From contig VCMS01000018.1 of the NCBI GenBank assembly GCA_022539475.1, positions 1-64,000 of the forward strand: a stretch of 64,000 nucleotides of DNA, read 5' to 3'. The notes below the pieces were generated by a model that was not told where the DNA came from, did not search any database, and saw nothing but the letters and a program-made list of their open reading frames with translations. How positions within the stretch are numbered: the stretch's first letter is position 1; every line of letters starts with the position of its first letter. Position numbers and translations under genes: made by a program. Shown piece after piece: positions 33,702 through 43,999 of the stretch. The stretch comes from Gracilaria domingensis (lineage: Eukaryota > Rhodophyta > Florideophyceae > Gracilariales > Gracilariaceae).

Positions 33702-34832
33702 ATGGATGGACACATACCTAAAGTACTCATTGACCCGTGCTCTGTTACCATGGGCAAAGTGTTCTTCCGCGAAACAAAGTGCACCATGGTGTTGCCTAGA
33801 AACACGTCAGAACGTGGAGCTGCACGTATTAGAATCGAAATTGCAAAAGATCTACCTGAATGGCTGCGTTTTGATGTAACTCGATGGCAGAATGACGTTA
33901 TTCATCCCCGCGAGTCAACAGAATTGGAGCTTCGAGCTCCGGTCGGTCGTGGAACCGGTCTTGCAGCTCGAATGGGCAGCGATGGATGTCGATTGAGCGC
34001 AGAGCTTACGATGCTAATTAAAACTGGTCGGGAGCGTCGATAGATAGAAGTATGCGGAAGATACGTACCCACGACGTTGGCCGTTTCGCTTGAAATGTTG
34101 TCGTTGATGTCAAAGTCTGTTCGCTCCCAGAGACTTTTGCCACATTTTGATGCTAACTTGCTAGCAGACCACCAATCCGTTGACAGTGACCTGGAGAACA
34201 GAAGCCCTCCCGACGCTTCACCCCTGGCAGTGCCGAGAGAAATCTGGCTGTTGATAGACGCATTGTTGAGAGTACACGAGGGAGACACCGAATATTATGT
34301 GCATCGGTTTCCCGATTTGTTTCTGCGGAAACACAACGATGTCGAGATTTGTGAGGTTTTGAAGTATGTTGATAACGGGGAATCCCCTCCCCATGAGATG
34401 TATGGTCATGATGTAGCAGGATGTCTGCTCGAAGTTTTGAGGAACTTAGAACACATGGTCATTACTCAGTCGGTGTACCGCCGAGTAATTGAAGTAGGTC
34501 GGACAGAGGACCGGTTAGCGGTTTCCGGAACAGTGAGCTTGCTACCTCAGGTGAATGCGAATGTGTTCTGGTATGTAATTGGTCTCCTTCGTCAGCATCG
34601 TGCTGTAGAGAAGGAGAACGACGAGCACCTACAACTCGCAAAAGTTTTCAGAAACATCCTCCTCCCCCGTCCAGTACCCAATAAACCGAACAATTCAAAA
34701 GCAAGAACAGCTTTCATTCGTGCTGCGATAAAGTTCAATCAACGAATAATTCCCTCAGGATATAAAGCTGTGATTGATCTCAAACGACCGCTGTCTCATC
34801 CCAGGAAGCTTAGTGTGAGACAGTATGTATAA
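33702..34832 (+). pseudogene. ASH + RhoGAP-like protein, C-terminal part of OCRL/INPP5B family, one in-frame TAG
   Basis: From the ATG at 33702, an ASH domain (beta sandwich seen in OCRL) shows DYIMDGHIPKVLIDPCSV, FRETKCTMVLPRN and HPRESTELELRAPV. A TAG at 34041-34043 follows. The same frame then gives VCGRYVPTTLAVSLEMLSLM (family: GNYLPSCFG) and the RhoGAP-like fold: VPREIWLLIDALLRVHEG, then HDVAGCLLEVLRNLE, VSLLPQVNANVFWYVIGLLR. OCRL/INPP5B proteins are inositol polyphosphate 5-phosphatases that bind Rab, Rac and clathrin partners. The phosphatase domain is not found upstream, where only an Ala-rich GC-rich stretch lies. It is either a truncated duplicate or a phosphatase-less relative. The TAG is the only visible break. 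Confidence 0.7.
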
Positions 34833-35394
34833 TAACAATCTGATTAAAGAACAAACGCAAAGCACTGTTCGTGAAGTGCACAAACCGCCTTGGAACTAAG
34901 TGCTCCAAAATTCTAGTATGAGATATTCCGTTGATTCAAACGTAACGAATGAATTCTGTCTCAGAATCCGCTTATGGTTCGAGAGACCTCACACAATTTA
35001 GACTGAAAGGTTTAGATTCATCGACTTCATCAGATGGGTTCGACCAATTTCTAACAAGCCAAGCATGTACTTTACACTTTGCGGGACTCGAAAGAGCCTT
35101 GGGCTCTTCCCTCGTTAAAACGCGAATCCGTGTTTTCGGTCAGAAATAGGCTTGCTTCTGGAGCGAATCTTGGTCCGTTTCAAGGACAACGACATCAGAT
35201 GTATCCATACGACAGAATTCTTCTACATTAGTTAGTAATCTTTCCTCCTATTCTTTCCCGTGCGGCTTCAATAAAACTTGTCACCCGCGTTCTTCTCGGG
35301 ATCCAGGCCGATCATCTGTTCCAAAACCCCAAGGATCGTCTTACGAGGGTTTCGTACCGAGTTCCTTTTTGACATATGACATGTGCGTCTCAAG
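34833..35394. other. No recognisable gene
   Basis: Nothing beyond short open frames on either strand. Confidence 0.4.
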
Positions 35395-35800
35395 TCAGGT
35401 GACAGGTTTGATGGGCTTCAGGCCATCGGTACATTCGATAAGGCAGGCAGTTTGACCGAATGCTCTCTTGAAATCCAGAATTGGTCGTCGCGCCGCGTCA
35501 TTTAAGTGCCATAGATCCATATGTAGTACTTCTGGAATTTTAGGATGTTCTTTAAACGTTGCATAGCTGTTGAGTAGCAAATATCTTGGATGTTACTGGT
35601 ACACTTTCGTAGAAATGTGCAGAGTGTATGTAGCCTTGCGCTAAGGCTGTTTTCCTACACCCAGATCACCAAATAGAAGGATGACATCGCCCACTATGCA
35701 ATCTGGACCAAGCAATCGCCCAAGCTTGTACGTGTGACTCTTCGTTGGCACCAATAACCTGTCTTCGGAAAGCGATGCACAAATCTGACCTGCTGGTGCA
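35395..35800 (-). pseudogene. TsaE (YjeE) P-loop ATPase of tRNA t6A synthesis, broken
   Basis: TsaE is the ATPase partner of TsaB/TsaD in bacterial-type and organellar t6A tRNA modification. The piece reads RLLVPTKSHTYKLGRLLGPD, then GDVILLFGDLGVGK, the Walker A loop with its typical GDLGaGKT form. In a shifted frame come TALAQGYIHSAHFYESVPVTS and then, shifted again, LLLNSYATFKEH, VLHMDLWHLND and FGQTACLIEC, matching the family order S-P-T-F, H-x-D-L-Y-R-L and IEW. Two frame changes lie between the Walker A motif and the HMDLWHL motif. Length is nearly that of the family. Confidence 0.75.
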
Positions 35801-36728
35801 CTTGTCGTGATATCAAAGTCGTGAAGTTCCCTTTTCGAAGCACATATTCGTGTTGACGGCAGATACTGAGATTTTCATTGACGAAGAGCTTCCTTCGTGA
35901 ACCGGAGCAACAAAGAATGAGAGAACCTTGTAGAAAATAGCCGAGCGTACGGACAAGGCCTGTGAGTGCTGCTATGTGTAACTGCAGATTTAACATGAGG
36001 AATCCTCATCATGTAGTAATTCGTAGTAACTGCGGAATTCACTCTCGAACAAGTATTCCAAGCCAGGTGCTCTGCAAAAAGTGGAGGTGTTGTCTTCAGG
36101 TGTTCCCTGTTGCAACCGGAAGTGAAGGTGTCTACTAGAATCTCTCACATTTGTACGGCAAGCCAACGTCAAGACCAAAGGAAGCTGCTCTCTGCACGAA
36201 GGCCTCTTCTGGCATAAGGATAAATGACATGAACTTCAACTAGCTCCTCGACCCCCCGGCTGGAGAAGGAATGAATGGGAGTCGAATGAAACCGGAGTCG
36301 GATCGCATTGAACCGGCCCATCTGGTTGTCACAAGCACCTCAAGAAGGGCTCCCAAATAGCGAAGATTTTGGGAAAAGTTAAAAGAAATAGAATTACCCG
36401 TTGAATAATCAAATCAAACTTGACCACGAGAACCGATGGTGACACATGTTAACGAAGAGTTACATAGTCGAGCGTTGGAATCGTGCTCCCGTAAATACCC
36501 TTGAATGCTGCTTGGTAGATACGATAGCGTCAGACCAAGTCATTTCCACCTCGAGCTCAAAACACTCTTGAGCATGGCCATGTAGCCCATGCTTCGAAGC
36601 GTTCATCTGACACTTTTCTCCTCTCTTCTGCGTTACCTTGTAACCCACTCCGATGTTCAGTCACACAGCGAGGCGCGGTTCCGGCACGTTTTCTGAACCT
36701 GTTGCCGCCCGTCGCACATCTGTTTGCC
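35801..36728. other. No recognisable gene
   Basis: Minus-strand frames at 35996-35694 and 36178-35990 have no known motif. The first overlaps the TsaE remnant in another frame and is probably its shadow. Confidence 0.3.
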
Positions 36729-37307
36729 ATGACTGAGAAGACCACTCCTGCCGCTCTCAACTTTTTGTACGCAACCACAGACCTCACTCCTGAAGATTAC
36801 AAACCACTAAAGTTCTCGGACACTCGAAGTAGACCTCGCTCTAAACCCGTGCAGCGCACCGTTTTTCACATCGGTTCGGAATGGGACTCGGCTGCCATGG
36901 AGGCGGTTTTGAATGCTTTCCATCTATCCATGCTAGCCGTGATAGGTCGGAATTTACTTGCGGAGCAGAGTCTCAAGTTTTCAAGAGCGTCCGGCTCAGT
37001 CGAAGTGGATGCTGAAATGGCTCATATCTTCGCAGAGCCGACGTCAAATTCCTGTCCAGAGAGAGCTGCTCTGCATAAGAACACTACGCTTCCCCTCGTG
37101 CAATGCTGCATCTGTCATCGCCCAGTCTTGTTCACCACAGCAGTTTCTCACTTGAAGACTTGCCGCACTGCTGATGATGCATCTGGATTTGCTCAAGATC
37201 TCGTACCGCCAACTTCTACTGCCGTTAACGACAATGAGAAGAAAAGCCTTATCTGCGCTCCATATTCAGATTCGAAGCAAAAGGCAAAGGCGAAAGACGG
37301 TAGTTAG
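36729..37307 (+). CDS. C2HC zinc-finger protein, SAGA Sgf11/Sgf73-like finger
   Basis: The ATG at 36729 opens 192 codons ending at TAG 37305. A helix-prone segment (AAMEAVLNAFHLSMLAVIGR, residues 56-74) precedes a single zinc finger: Cys126-x2-Cys129-x11-His141-x3-Cys145 (QCCICHRPVLFTTAVSHLKTC region). This C2HC spacing with a final HLxxC is seen in the Sgf11 and Sgf73/ataxin-7 fingers of the SAGA deubiquitinase module. The helix-then-finger layout would also suit Sgf11, but the overall match is weak. After the TAG the frame continues Ser/Arg-rich for another 25 codons to a TGA, so the stop may be premature or an intron may begin near 37300. Confidence 0.4.
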   Translation: MTEKTTPAALNFLYATTDLTPEDYKPLKFSDTRSRPRSKPVQRTVFHIGSEWDSAAMEAVLNAFHLSMLAVIGRNLLAEQSLKFSRASGSVEVDAEMAHIFAEPTSNSCPERAALHKNTTLPLVQCCICHRPVLFTTAVSHLKTCRTADDASGFAQDLVPPTSTAVNDNEKKSLICAPYSDSKQKAKAKDGS

Positions 37308-37429
37308 TCGTCAGCAGCACCATCTGCCCGAGGTTCTACAAACCATCGTGAGAAAGAGTCCGTGCGAGCGTCAGCAAAACTGTGAAAAGCATCCTTCCTC
37401 AGGGCAGAAGATGACTGGGAGACTTCCTT

Positions 37430-37622
37430 TACCCCTACGGTAAACATACGTTGTACGTCAGCAGTGTAATTATTGTATTTAACTCTGTTATTGGGGTTCA
37501 AGTAGTGGAGAAGACCAAAATTGTACTCCAATCGGTCCACCTAATGTACACTTCTAGACTGCGAATGAGCCAGATTTGAAGGTTTCCTGTCCGCCACTCA
37601 TAGCGTTCGAGTTCTTTTAGGG
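37430..37622. repeat. GGCGTAC-family inverted-repeat element, copy A (partial)
   Basis: The right end, TAGCGTTCGAGTTCTTTTAGGG, matches the terminal repeat of copy B to its right. The left half matches the reverse complement of copy B's interior and is diverged. Probably an older, rearranged copy. Confidence 0.45.
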
Positions 37623-37726
37623 AGGTGGCACGGATCTTGTGTCTTGATTCATGACCGTTTCGCTTTCGCTGTCACGGACGCAATGTATTTTGATTCTCTC
37701 CAAAACGTATTGCATCTCACCCCCAT

Positions 37727-38008
37727 CCCTAGAAGAACTCAAAAGCTACGATTGGCGTACAATTTTGGGCTTCTACGCCACATTAAATGCCAATAATAGA
37801 GTCAAGTACAGAACCTAAACTACTGGCGTACAACGCATGTTTACCATACGTATGCCATTTGTGACGTATACGACCTTTGGCGCACATTTGGCGTAGAAGC
37901 CCAAAATTGTACACCAATCGCTCGACGTGGTGTACGCCTAAAGACCGCCAATGACCCAGAATTCAAGGGCAATTGTACGCCACTCGTAGCGTTTGAGTTC
38001 TCTTAGGG
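37727..38008. mobile_element. GGCGTAC-family MITE, copy B, with CAT target duplication
   Basis: This 282-base element starts CCCTAGAAGAACTC and ends with the complement, CTCTTAGGG. Its inverted repeats extend at least 38 bases with few mismatches and share GCTACGA(T/G)TGGCGTACA. Identical CAT flanks lie at 37724-37726 and 38009-38011, so the target duplication is 3 bases. No coding capacity. Three-base duplications and CCC-type ends fit an EnSpm-like source. Confidence 0.7.
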
Positions 38009-38112
38009 CATGGTATAATATTATGAGGATTGATATGCATTTTGAAATATGGACCCGGATATATTTTGAGTATCATTTTGTTGCGTATGGTTTGACGTCC
38101 CTACAAGACCAT

Positions 38113-38269
38113 CCCTAGGAGAACGCGAACGCTACGAGTGGCGTACAAATACCTTCGCATTACAGGTCATTGGCGGTCTTTACGCGTACACCAGTTGGAG
38201 AGATTGGCGTACAATTTTGGGCTTGTACGCCGAATGTGCGCCATAGGTCGTACACGTCACAAATGGCAT
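38113..38269. repeat. GGCGTAC-family MITE, copy C (truncated by copy D)
   Basis: It begins CCCTAGGAGAACGC after a CAT flank. Its body matches the reverse complement of copy B (TTGGCGTACAATTTTGGGCTT). It stops where copy D begins. Confidence 0.55.
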
Positions 38270-38571
38270 CCCCTAGGAGAGAAAATTCATAACTACTGGC
38301 GTACTATCAATTTTAATTTGTAGCAAGTGGCGTTCTAGTGGCGTAAACTTCTTTCGACAACTGGCGTACAATTTTGGGCTTGTGCGCCATTGGTTTGCCA
38401 TTTGTAGCCAAGAGTACGCCATTCCTAGCGTTTTGCACGAAACCTACACAAGTGGCGTACTCTTTTAGTTCAGGTTTCGTACGCCACACGAAATGTACGC
38501 CATTAGAACGCCTTTCGTCAAAAAATCAAAGGTGATAGTAAGCCAGTTGCATCATATTTTTTCTTCCAGGG
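38270..38571. mobile_element. GGCGTAC-family MITE, copy D (long inverted repeats)
   Basis: The left arm starts CCCCTAGGAGAGAAAATTC. The right end, read on the other strand, starts CCCTGGAAGAAAAAATATG. The two arms stay similar for about 80 bases (ACTGGCGTACTATCA versus AACTGGCTTACTATCA). It sits inside copy C. The same subfamily recurs inverted at 49472-49859. Confidence 0.6.
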
Positions 38572-39059
38572 ATTCCTAGTAGAATCATTTCAGCGTGGGG
38601 TGAATACGGGGGTGTGCACGAGTTTATTTAGAAAATTAAGTGTTCAAAATCAGAATTTGTCCTTAACATCGCGATATCACCAAAAATATCTAGGTTTTCC
38701 GTCCCGGAAGAAGCAGAGATCATAAACTCGGTTTTGTACGTTTCGTGGTGCCCGGGGCAAGGGTGCCGGTGAACTAAATTTACTATTACATGAGAAATTG
38801 GAAAACTGTTCATGTGGTAAGCTCAGTTAGGTGATTCGAGATGAGATAATAATAAAGGCTGTTGAATTTTTCCAAAGCTTAATTGCCTCATATGATGTAA
38901 CTCTTAGAGCGACAATACTCGGTCATTGCTATTTCTGTAGCTATAAACTGGTCCGATTAAAATACCGACTGCAGCAAATACCGTAAGGCACTCAAACACC
39001 TACTGTACTATACAATTGCACGACACCGCCAATAAAATCTCCAGAGAAGTAAAGTGATG

Positions 39060-39250
39060 CGCGTTTGATACTCATCGGATGAAAATTTGGTATATCTACA
39101 GGATATCACTCGGATGTCTTCTGCGCATCCAGGATATCCGAATGATGTCCTTAAGTGCCGCCCAAGATGTCCCTAGTTGATGTCCATTAGATCTTCCTTT
39201 GATGCACAAAAACTCTCCCAAGGGTAGTTAAATGATGCACGACAATATTT
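39060..39250 (+). repeat. GATGTCC-rich repeat, partner of inverted copy at 42530-42710
   Basis: The stretch with TCGGATGAAAAT, AGGATATCACTCGGATGTC and GCGCATCCAGGATATCCGAA matches the reverse complement of 42530-42710 in order and spacing. Short GACATC and GATGTC words alternate throughout to about 39460. Confidence 0.5.
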
Positions 39251-39851
39251 TCATTGGATATCACGGAATCCAAAGCGCATCGCATGGACATCACAGAACC
39301 CAATAGACATCTTTTTGTACATCACATGCCCATCGGGTGCTTGTCAGTCGTTTAACTTTGGTGCATCATATGAACATCTAAACGAGATCCCATTGACATC
39401 TTAAGATGTCGTAATTGTAATTCCGGTTATCTGAGAGACATTAATCGGACATCAACTCACCTCTTTGAGATGCATTTCCGATATGATTCGAGCCTACAAT
39501 CGGCCAGTTGCCAGCCCGAACCTGTTGTTACTGGGTGCCAATTCAATAACCGGATTTTGTCGCTAATGAACGTCACCTTTCTTGCGCATTCACGTGGGGA
39601 CATCCCAGTTCTTCCCTTCGCAACAATGGAAATATAGCCGTCGCCCGAACTAGCTCTGACCCGCTGCGCGCCGCGGTCCAGCGAGGAAAAAATGATCTCG
39701 TATGCAACTGCTTCACTGTGCACTCTATTCCGTCGTGTGTCTATGCAAAATCTTCGCGTCCGTACCGTCAGGCTCTAGTAGAACCCATAGTATTTGGGGA
39801 GTCAAGAGTTGGTAAATGAAAGCGGCAGAGTCATTAAAAAGTCAATGCACT

Positions 39852-40097
39852 CCCAGGTAAAACTTTCGGTTATTGAATATTCATTTACTTTTCGGTATCT
39901 AAGCAGTTCTTTGTAGATGCTCAAGACATTTCGAATAGATGAAAAGTTTTGAAAAATGGCTTTCTGGTGGATCTCAGTAGAATTTAATGCAATGAGGACA
40001 TACTGATGCACGACTTGGCTTAATGAAAATGGACCGAACAAAAAATGAAAATCCTATGATAATCGAATTAAGTTTGATTGCACGAGTTTTCGCTGGG
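39852..40097 (+). mobile_element. 247-base MITE family 1, copy 1, ACT target duplication
   Basis: Starts CCCAGGTAAAACTTTCGG and ends GAGTTTTCGCTGGG, an imperfect inverted repeat of the form CCCAGNNAAAACT. Flanks are ACT on both sides (39849-39851, 40098-40100). Length 246. No ORF. Confidence 0.65.
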
Positions 40098-42206
40098 ACT
40101 GTTGTGGAAATAAAGTGTTTCAGAAAATCTTACTAATGGAAACTTCAGCGAAGCTAACTCTTGTCTACCATTCAACGACTTTGATGGTTTCTAATTATTA
40201 CATTAGGTGTTTTCAATGCAAATATTATGAAAACTCTGTTAACTTTTCCTCACGATCTATTTGCTGCGGAGCACGACTGAATACTCACCCCAGCACCCCA
40301 GCAAAAATTCTTGCAATAAAATCTAATTCGAATATCATACAATTTTGAATTCTTGTATGATCATTTTTCACTGAACAAATTCGTGCGTCATTTTGCGGTC
40401 AAAACATTAAAATGTAAGTAGATTCTATTGAGGAAACTTTTCTGAAATATTTGATGCATTAAAAATGCCTTGGGCATCTACCAAATTGTGCTTAGATACA
40501 GAAAGGTAAATGAGTATCGAATGACGAAGAGTTTTGCATGGACATCCCTTCCAGAACCCATTGTTATTGAGTAATCATAAGGCGGTATATGAAATCGACG
40601 CTTCTCATCAACATGTCAGGGCACTGTCGAGAAGTTAATTTTTTCAAAAAATAAAACCCATGCCCAGAGAGGTGAATTAATATCTGGATGACATAGGAGG
40701 CTTTCAAGAACAAGAATACCTTATCGCCTTTTCTGAACTTCAGGCGCTAAGCACATTGCTGGAAAGACTGCTCTTCTGTAATTCTATCTGGCAGATTTGT
40801 TGATTGAATGGACAAATAGAGCCGTATTAGGAGAGCCAACTTGACAGCACAGTCAACTAGAGCAAAAAAACCAAAAAATGCTCCGTTTCGGAGATACTCT
40901 GTAAACGCCAAGCAATGCTTTAGCTCAATTTTATGCTTTTTCAATGTGGGCCGGCGCCATAAACAGTGCATCTCCAGTTCCAGGTAGCCATTCCGTTTCA
41001 TTCAAACGCATTTCGAAAGCTTTTCGTCTCTTCTCAAGAAAAGGTTTTGACTGTCAACAGAAGTTTTTACAATGTTTTGGCTCACATCTCAGTTTCACCG
41101 AAAAGGTGATAAGGTACTTATTATGCTCCAGGGAGCTGCGGGAAATACGCCTTATTCGCAAAAAGCCAATTTATTAAAACCTTTTCTGATTGACAGCCCT
41201 TGCAGTATTTTTGAGTGTACTTCCTCATCAATTTTGAAGAACGTTTTAAGATGCGTTTCAAAGCTTTACAAGTGACGTGTGGGAAATGTCCTTTGGGTAG
41301 CACGTGTCACAACGTGACATACTTTGCAGAGAGATATACATCGCCAACTCGGGCTAAGTAGCCTGAAACGTGGGGATATTGCCAAGATGTGCACAACATA
41401 TTCCAAATATTTCAAGTCGGTGATATATGTACTTTTCTGCAAAGTTCGAGACGCTTATATCTTTAGGTAGATGGACAACATTTTGATTCATTTTAGCTAA
41501 AATTGCAGACCAATATCACAAGATTAACTGGAAGTGCACTTTTGACAATAATAAAAACGGCCAACGTAACGGTGTGCATTTGTATGGAGCATATATTAAC
41601 TTTTTTCGGAACATATTTCTATTTTACAACCGTCATAATTTCTCATTTCGTTCGTTTCACATGCTCAAAATTAGCACACTGAAAGATCTATACATTCTTA
41701 ACATATGTGCCATGCAAGAAAAGAACATTATAATGAAACGCTAAGATACGGACTCTACAATACTGCTCATGAGCTCTATATGTTTTGAACATATTGATCA
41801 TATTGCCGTCGACTTTGCCAAAGCCAACGTGATATTCATCTCGAAAGAGTATGACCTCTGAGCGGCAACAATGTTAGTTGACGAGAGTACAGTACATCGT
41901 CACGGTCCAGAATTTAGCACGTCGTCACCCTTTCTTGAATACAATCAACTATCAATTTTTTAGCATGGATGAAACCTAAACCTCCTCATGTTTACGGTAG
42001 TAGTAAGACACACACCTTGTCATTTTTCTAGATATTTGTAGAATATCTCAAAAGCGTATTTTCCCGCAGCTCCCAGATAACCGATATTAAACTTACGAAA
42101 CCTAAGATGTCTATTTGATCTCCTTAAGATGTCTATTTGATAGACGAAATGATGCTCAAGTGATGTGTGAAGTATAAGAAAATAATAACCGCGCGATACG
42201 CACATG

Positions 42207-42454
42207 CCCAGATAAAACTTTCCGTCATTTCATACTCGTTTACTTTTCTGTATCTAAGAATGTTTTGGTAGATATTCAATTCATTTTCAATGAATAAAGT
42301 TTTTTTTGAGAAATTGCTTTCAGTAGAATCTCAGTTGATTTTGGTGCAACGAGGGCATAATGACGTACGAATTGTCTTAACGGAAATAGACCGAACAAAA
42401 ACTGAAAATCTTATGTTACTCGCATTAATTTTCATTGCACGAGTTTTCGCTGGG
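42207..42454 (+). mobile_element. MITE family 1, copy 2, ATG target duplication
   Basis: Starts CCCAGATAAAACTTTCCG and ends GAGTTTTCGCTGGG, with ATG flanks at 42204-42206 and 42455-42457. Length 248. The body aligns with copy 1 throughout, including GACCGAACAAAAA(A/C)TGAAAA. Confidence 0.65.
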
Positions 42455-42529
42455 ATGATGTACAAAGAGATGACCAATGGATTTGGTGATGACCAAATGA
42501 TGTGCCCTGGATTTCAGGACATCCATCGG

Positions 42530-42710
42530 ACATATCTTTCTGCAGAATATGAATATCTTTGGAATAGTTTTTGTACATCCAAAGCCCATGTAAAGGGCAT
42601 CAATTTAGCGCATTCAAAGAGGTACCGCGGCATATAATTCGGATATCCTCGATGCGCATAAGATATTCGACTGATATCCTATAGCTGCTCCAGATTTTCA
42701 TCCAATGGAC
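42530..42710 (-). repeat. Inverted partner of the 39060-39250 repeat
   Basis: Read on the minus strand it gives TTGGATGAAAATCTGG, then AGGATATCAGTCGAATATC and GCGCATCGAGGATATCCGAA, matching the first copy. Confidence 0.5.
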
Positions 42711-43407
42711 ATTCATTGCCCATCAGTTTATCTCACAGGGATGGAAACCTCAGTGAAAAGGACTCTTGCTTACTATTAAATGACGGTGCCCATATTCTAG
42801 TTATCACATCAGTCCTTTTCATGGAAAACCTAATGAGAACTTTGTGAAGCTTTGTTTAACGAGTTTTGCTTGGGCATGAAAACGTCGCTCCCTGCCAGTA
42901 ACCTTTACTGCCCTTTGTGTTGCCTCTACTCACATTTTTGCGTTTATTCACGCTTTTTGTATATTCCACCACACTCGTGCTAGAAAATCAGAGATACAAG
43001 TCAGATATAATTTCGATAAATTCCTTGCAGAATGGCTACATTGTGGATGAAAAACAGATATATTTACGTTAAAATGCTCTTCTGGGCACGATATATAGAC
43101 CAGCTCTACGGAAGATCTTGATGTATTCTGGACACAGTTTTCAATCAGTTTAAATCAAATTTAGATACAGAAATTTTGAAAATATTTCCAATTTATATCG
43201 AAGCCATATGAGACCCGAGGCCAGCGTTATCAGAACTATGACAAATTCACATGATAATCGTATCCAGTAATTTCGAACATATGCAATTTCTATACCTATT
43301 CGGCATCAATATTTTACGGTGTCGATATTGCAAGTACGTCGGTCAAAGATACCAAATCTATATCAGAGTTATTTCTCAAATGTTCTGTTGGAAACCAACC
43401 TCTTCAA

Positions 43408-43651
43408 CCAGTGCAAACTTTCCGTCATTGAATGATACTCGATAACGTTTCTGTATCTGAGCACTTTTTCTTACATGCTCAGAGTATTTCCAATACATCA
43501 TACGTTTTACAAAAATCGCCCTAGTAGAATTTCGTTAGATGTTTCCACAGAGAAGACATACTGATGTATGAAGTGGATAAATGAAAATTGACTTAGCAGG
43601 AATTGGAAATCCTATGATATTGGAATTAAGTTCGATTGCACGAGAGTTCTA
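43408..43651 (+). mobile_element. MITE family 1, copy 3 (degraded ends)
   Basis: CCAGTGCAAACTTTCCGTCAT at the left and TTGCACGAGAGTTC at the right match copies 1 and 2. The last bases have decayed and no target duplication is visible. Confidence 0.45.
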
Positions 43652-43753
43652 ACTTGTTTCTTAGAGCGGGAACGCGAGAAGAAAGACCAAATCAAAACTT
43701 TTAGAGCTCTCTGTTTGTCAAGCAACACTCAGAGGCTTGGGAACGTGCTTTCT

Positions 43754-43999
43754 CCCTAGGGAAAACTTTCGGTCCTTGAATATTCGTTTGCTTTTCTGCA
43801 TTTACGCAATTTTTTTAAAGGCTCAAAGCATTTTCAATGGATCAAAACTTTAGAAATTTCGCTTTCAATAGAATCTCAGTAGATCTGGATGCAATAAGAA
43901 CACAATGACAAACGACCTGGCTGAATGAAAATGGACCGAACAAGAAATGAAAGTCCTATAACATTCCAAATAAAAATGACGGCTAGAGTTTTCGCAGGG
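43754..43999 (+). mobile_element. MITE family 1, copy 4
   Basis: Starts CCCTAGGGAAAACTTTCGG and ends GAGTTTTCGCAGGG, length 246. Flanks TCT and TCG agree at two of three bases. Confidence 0.55.
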
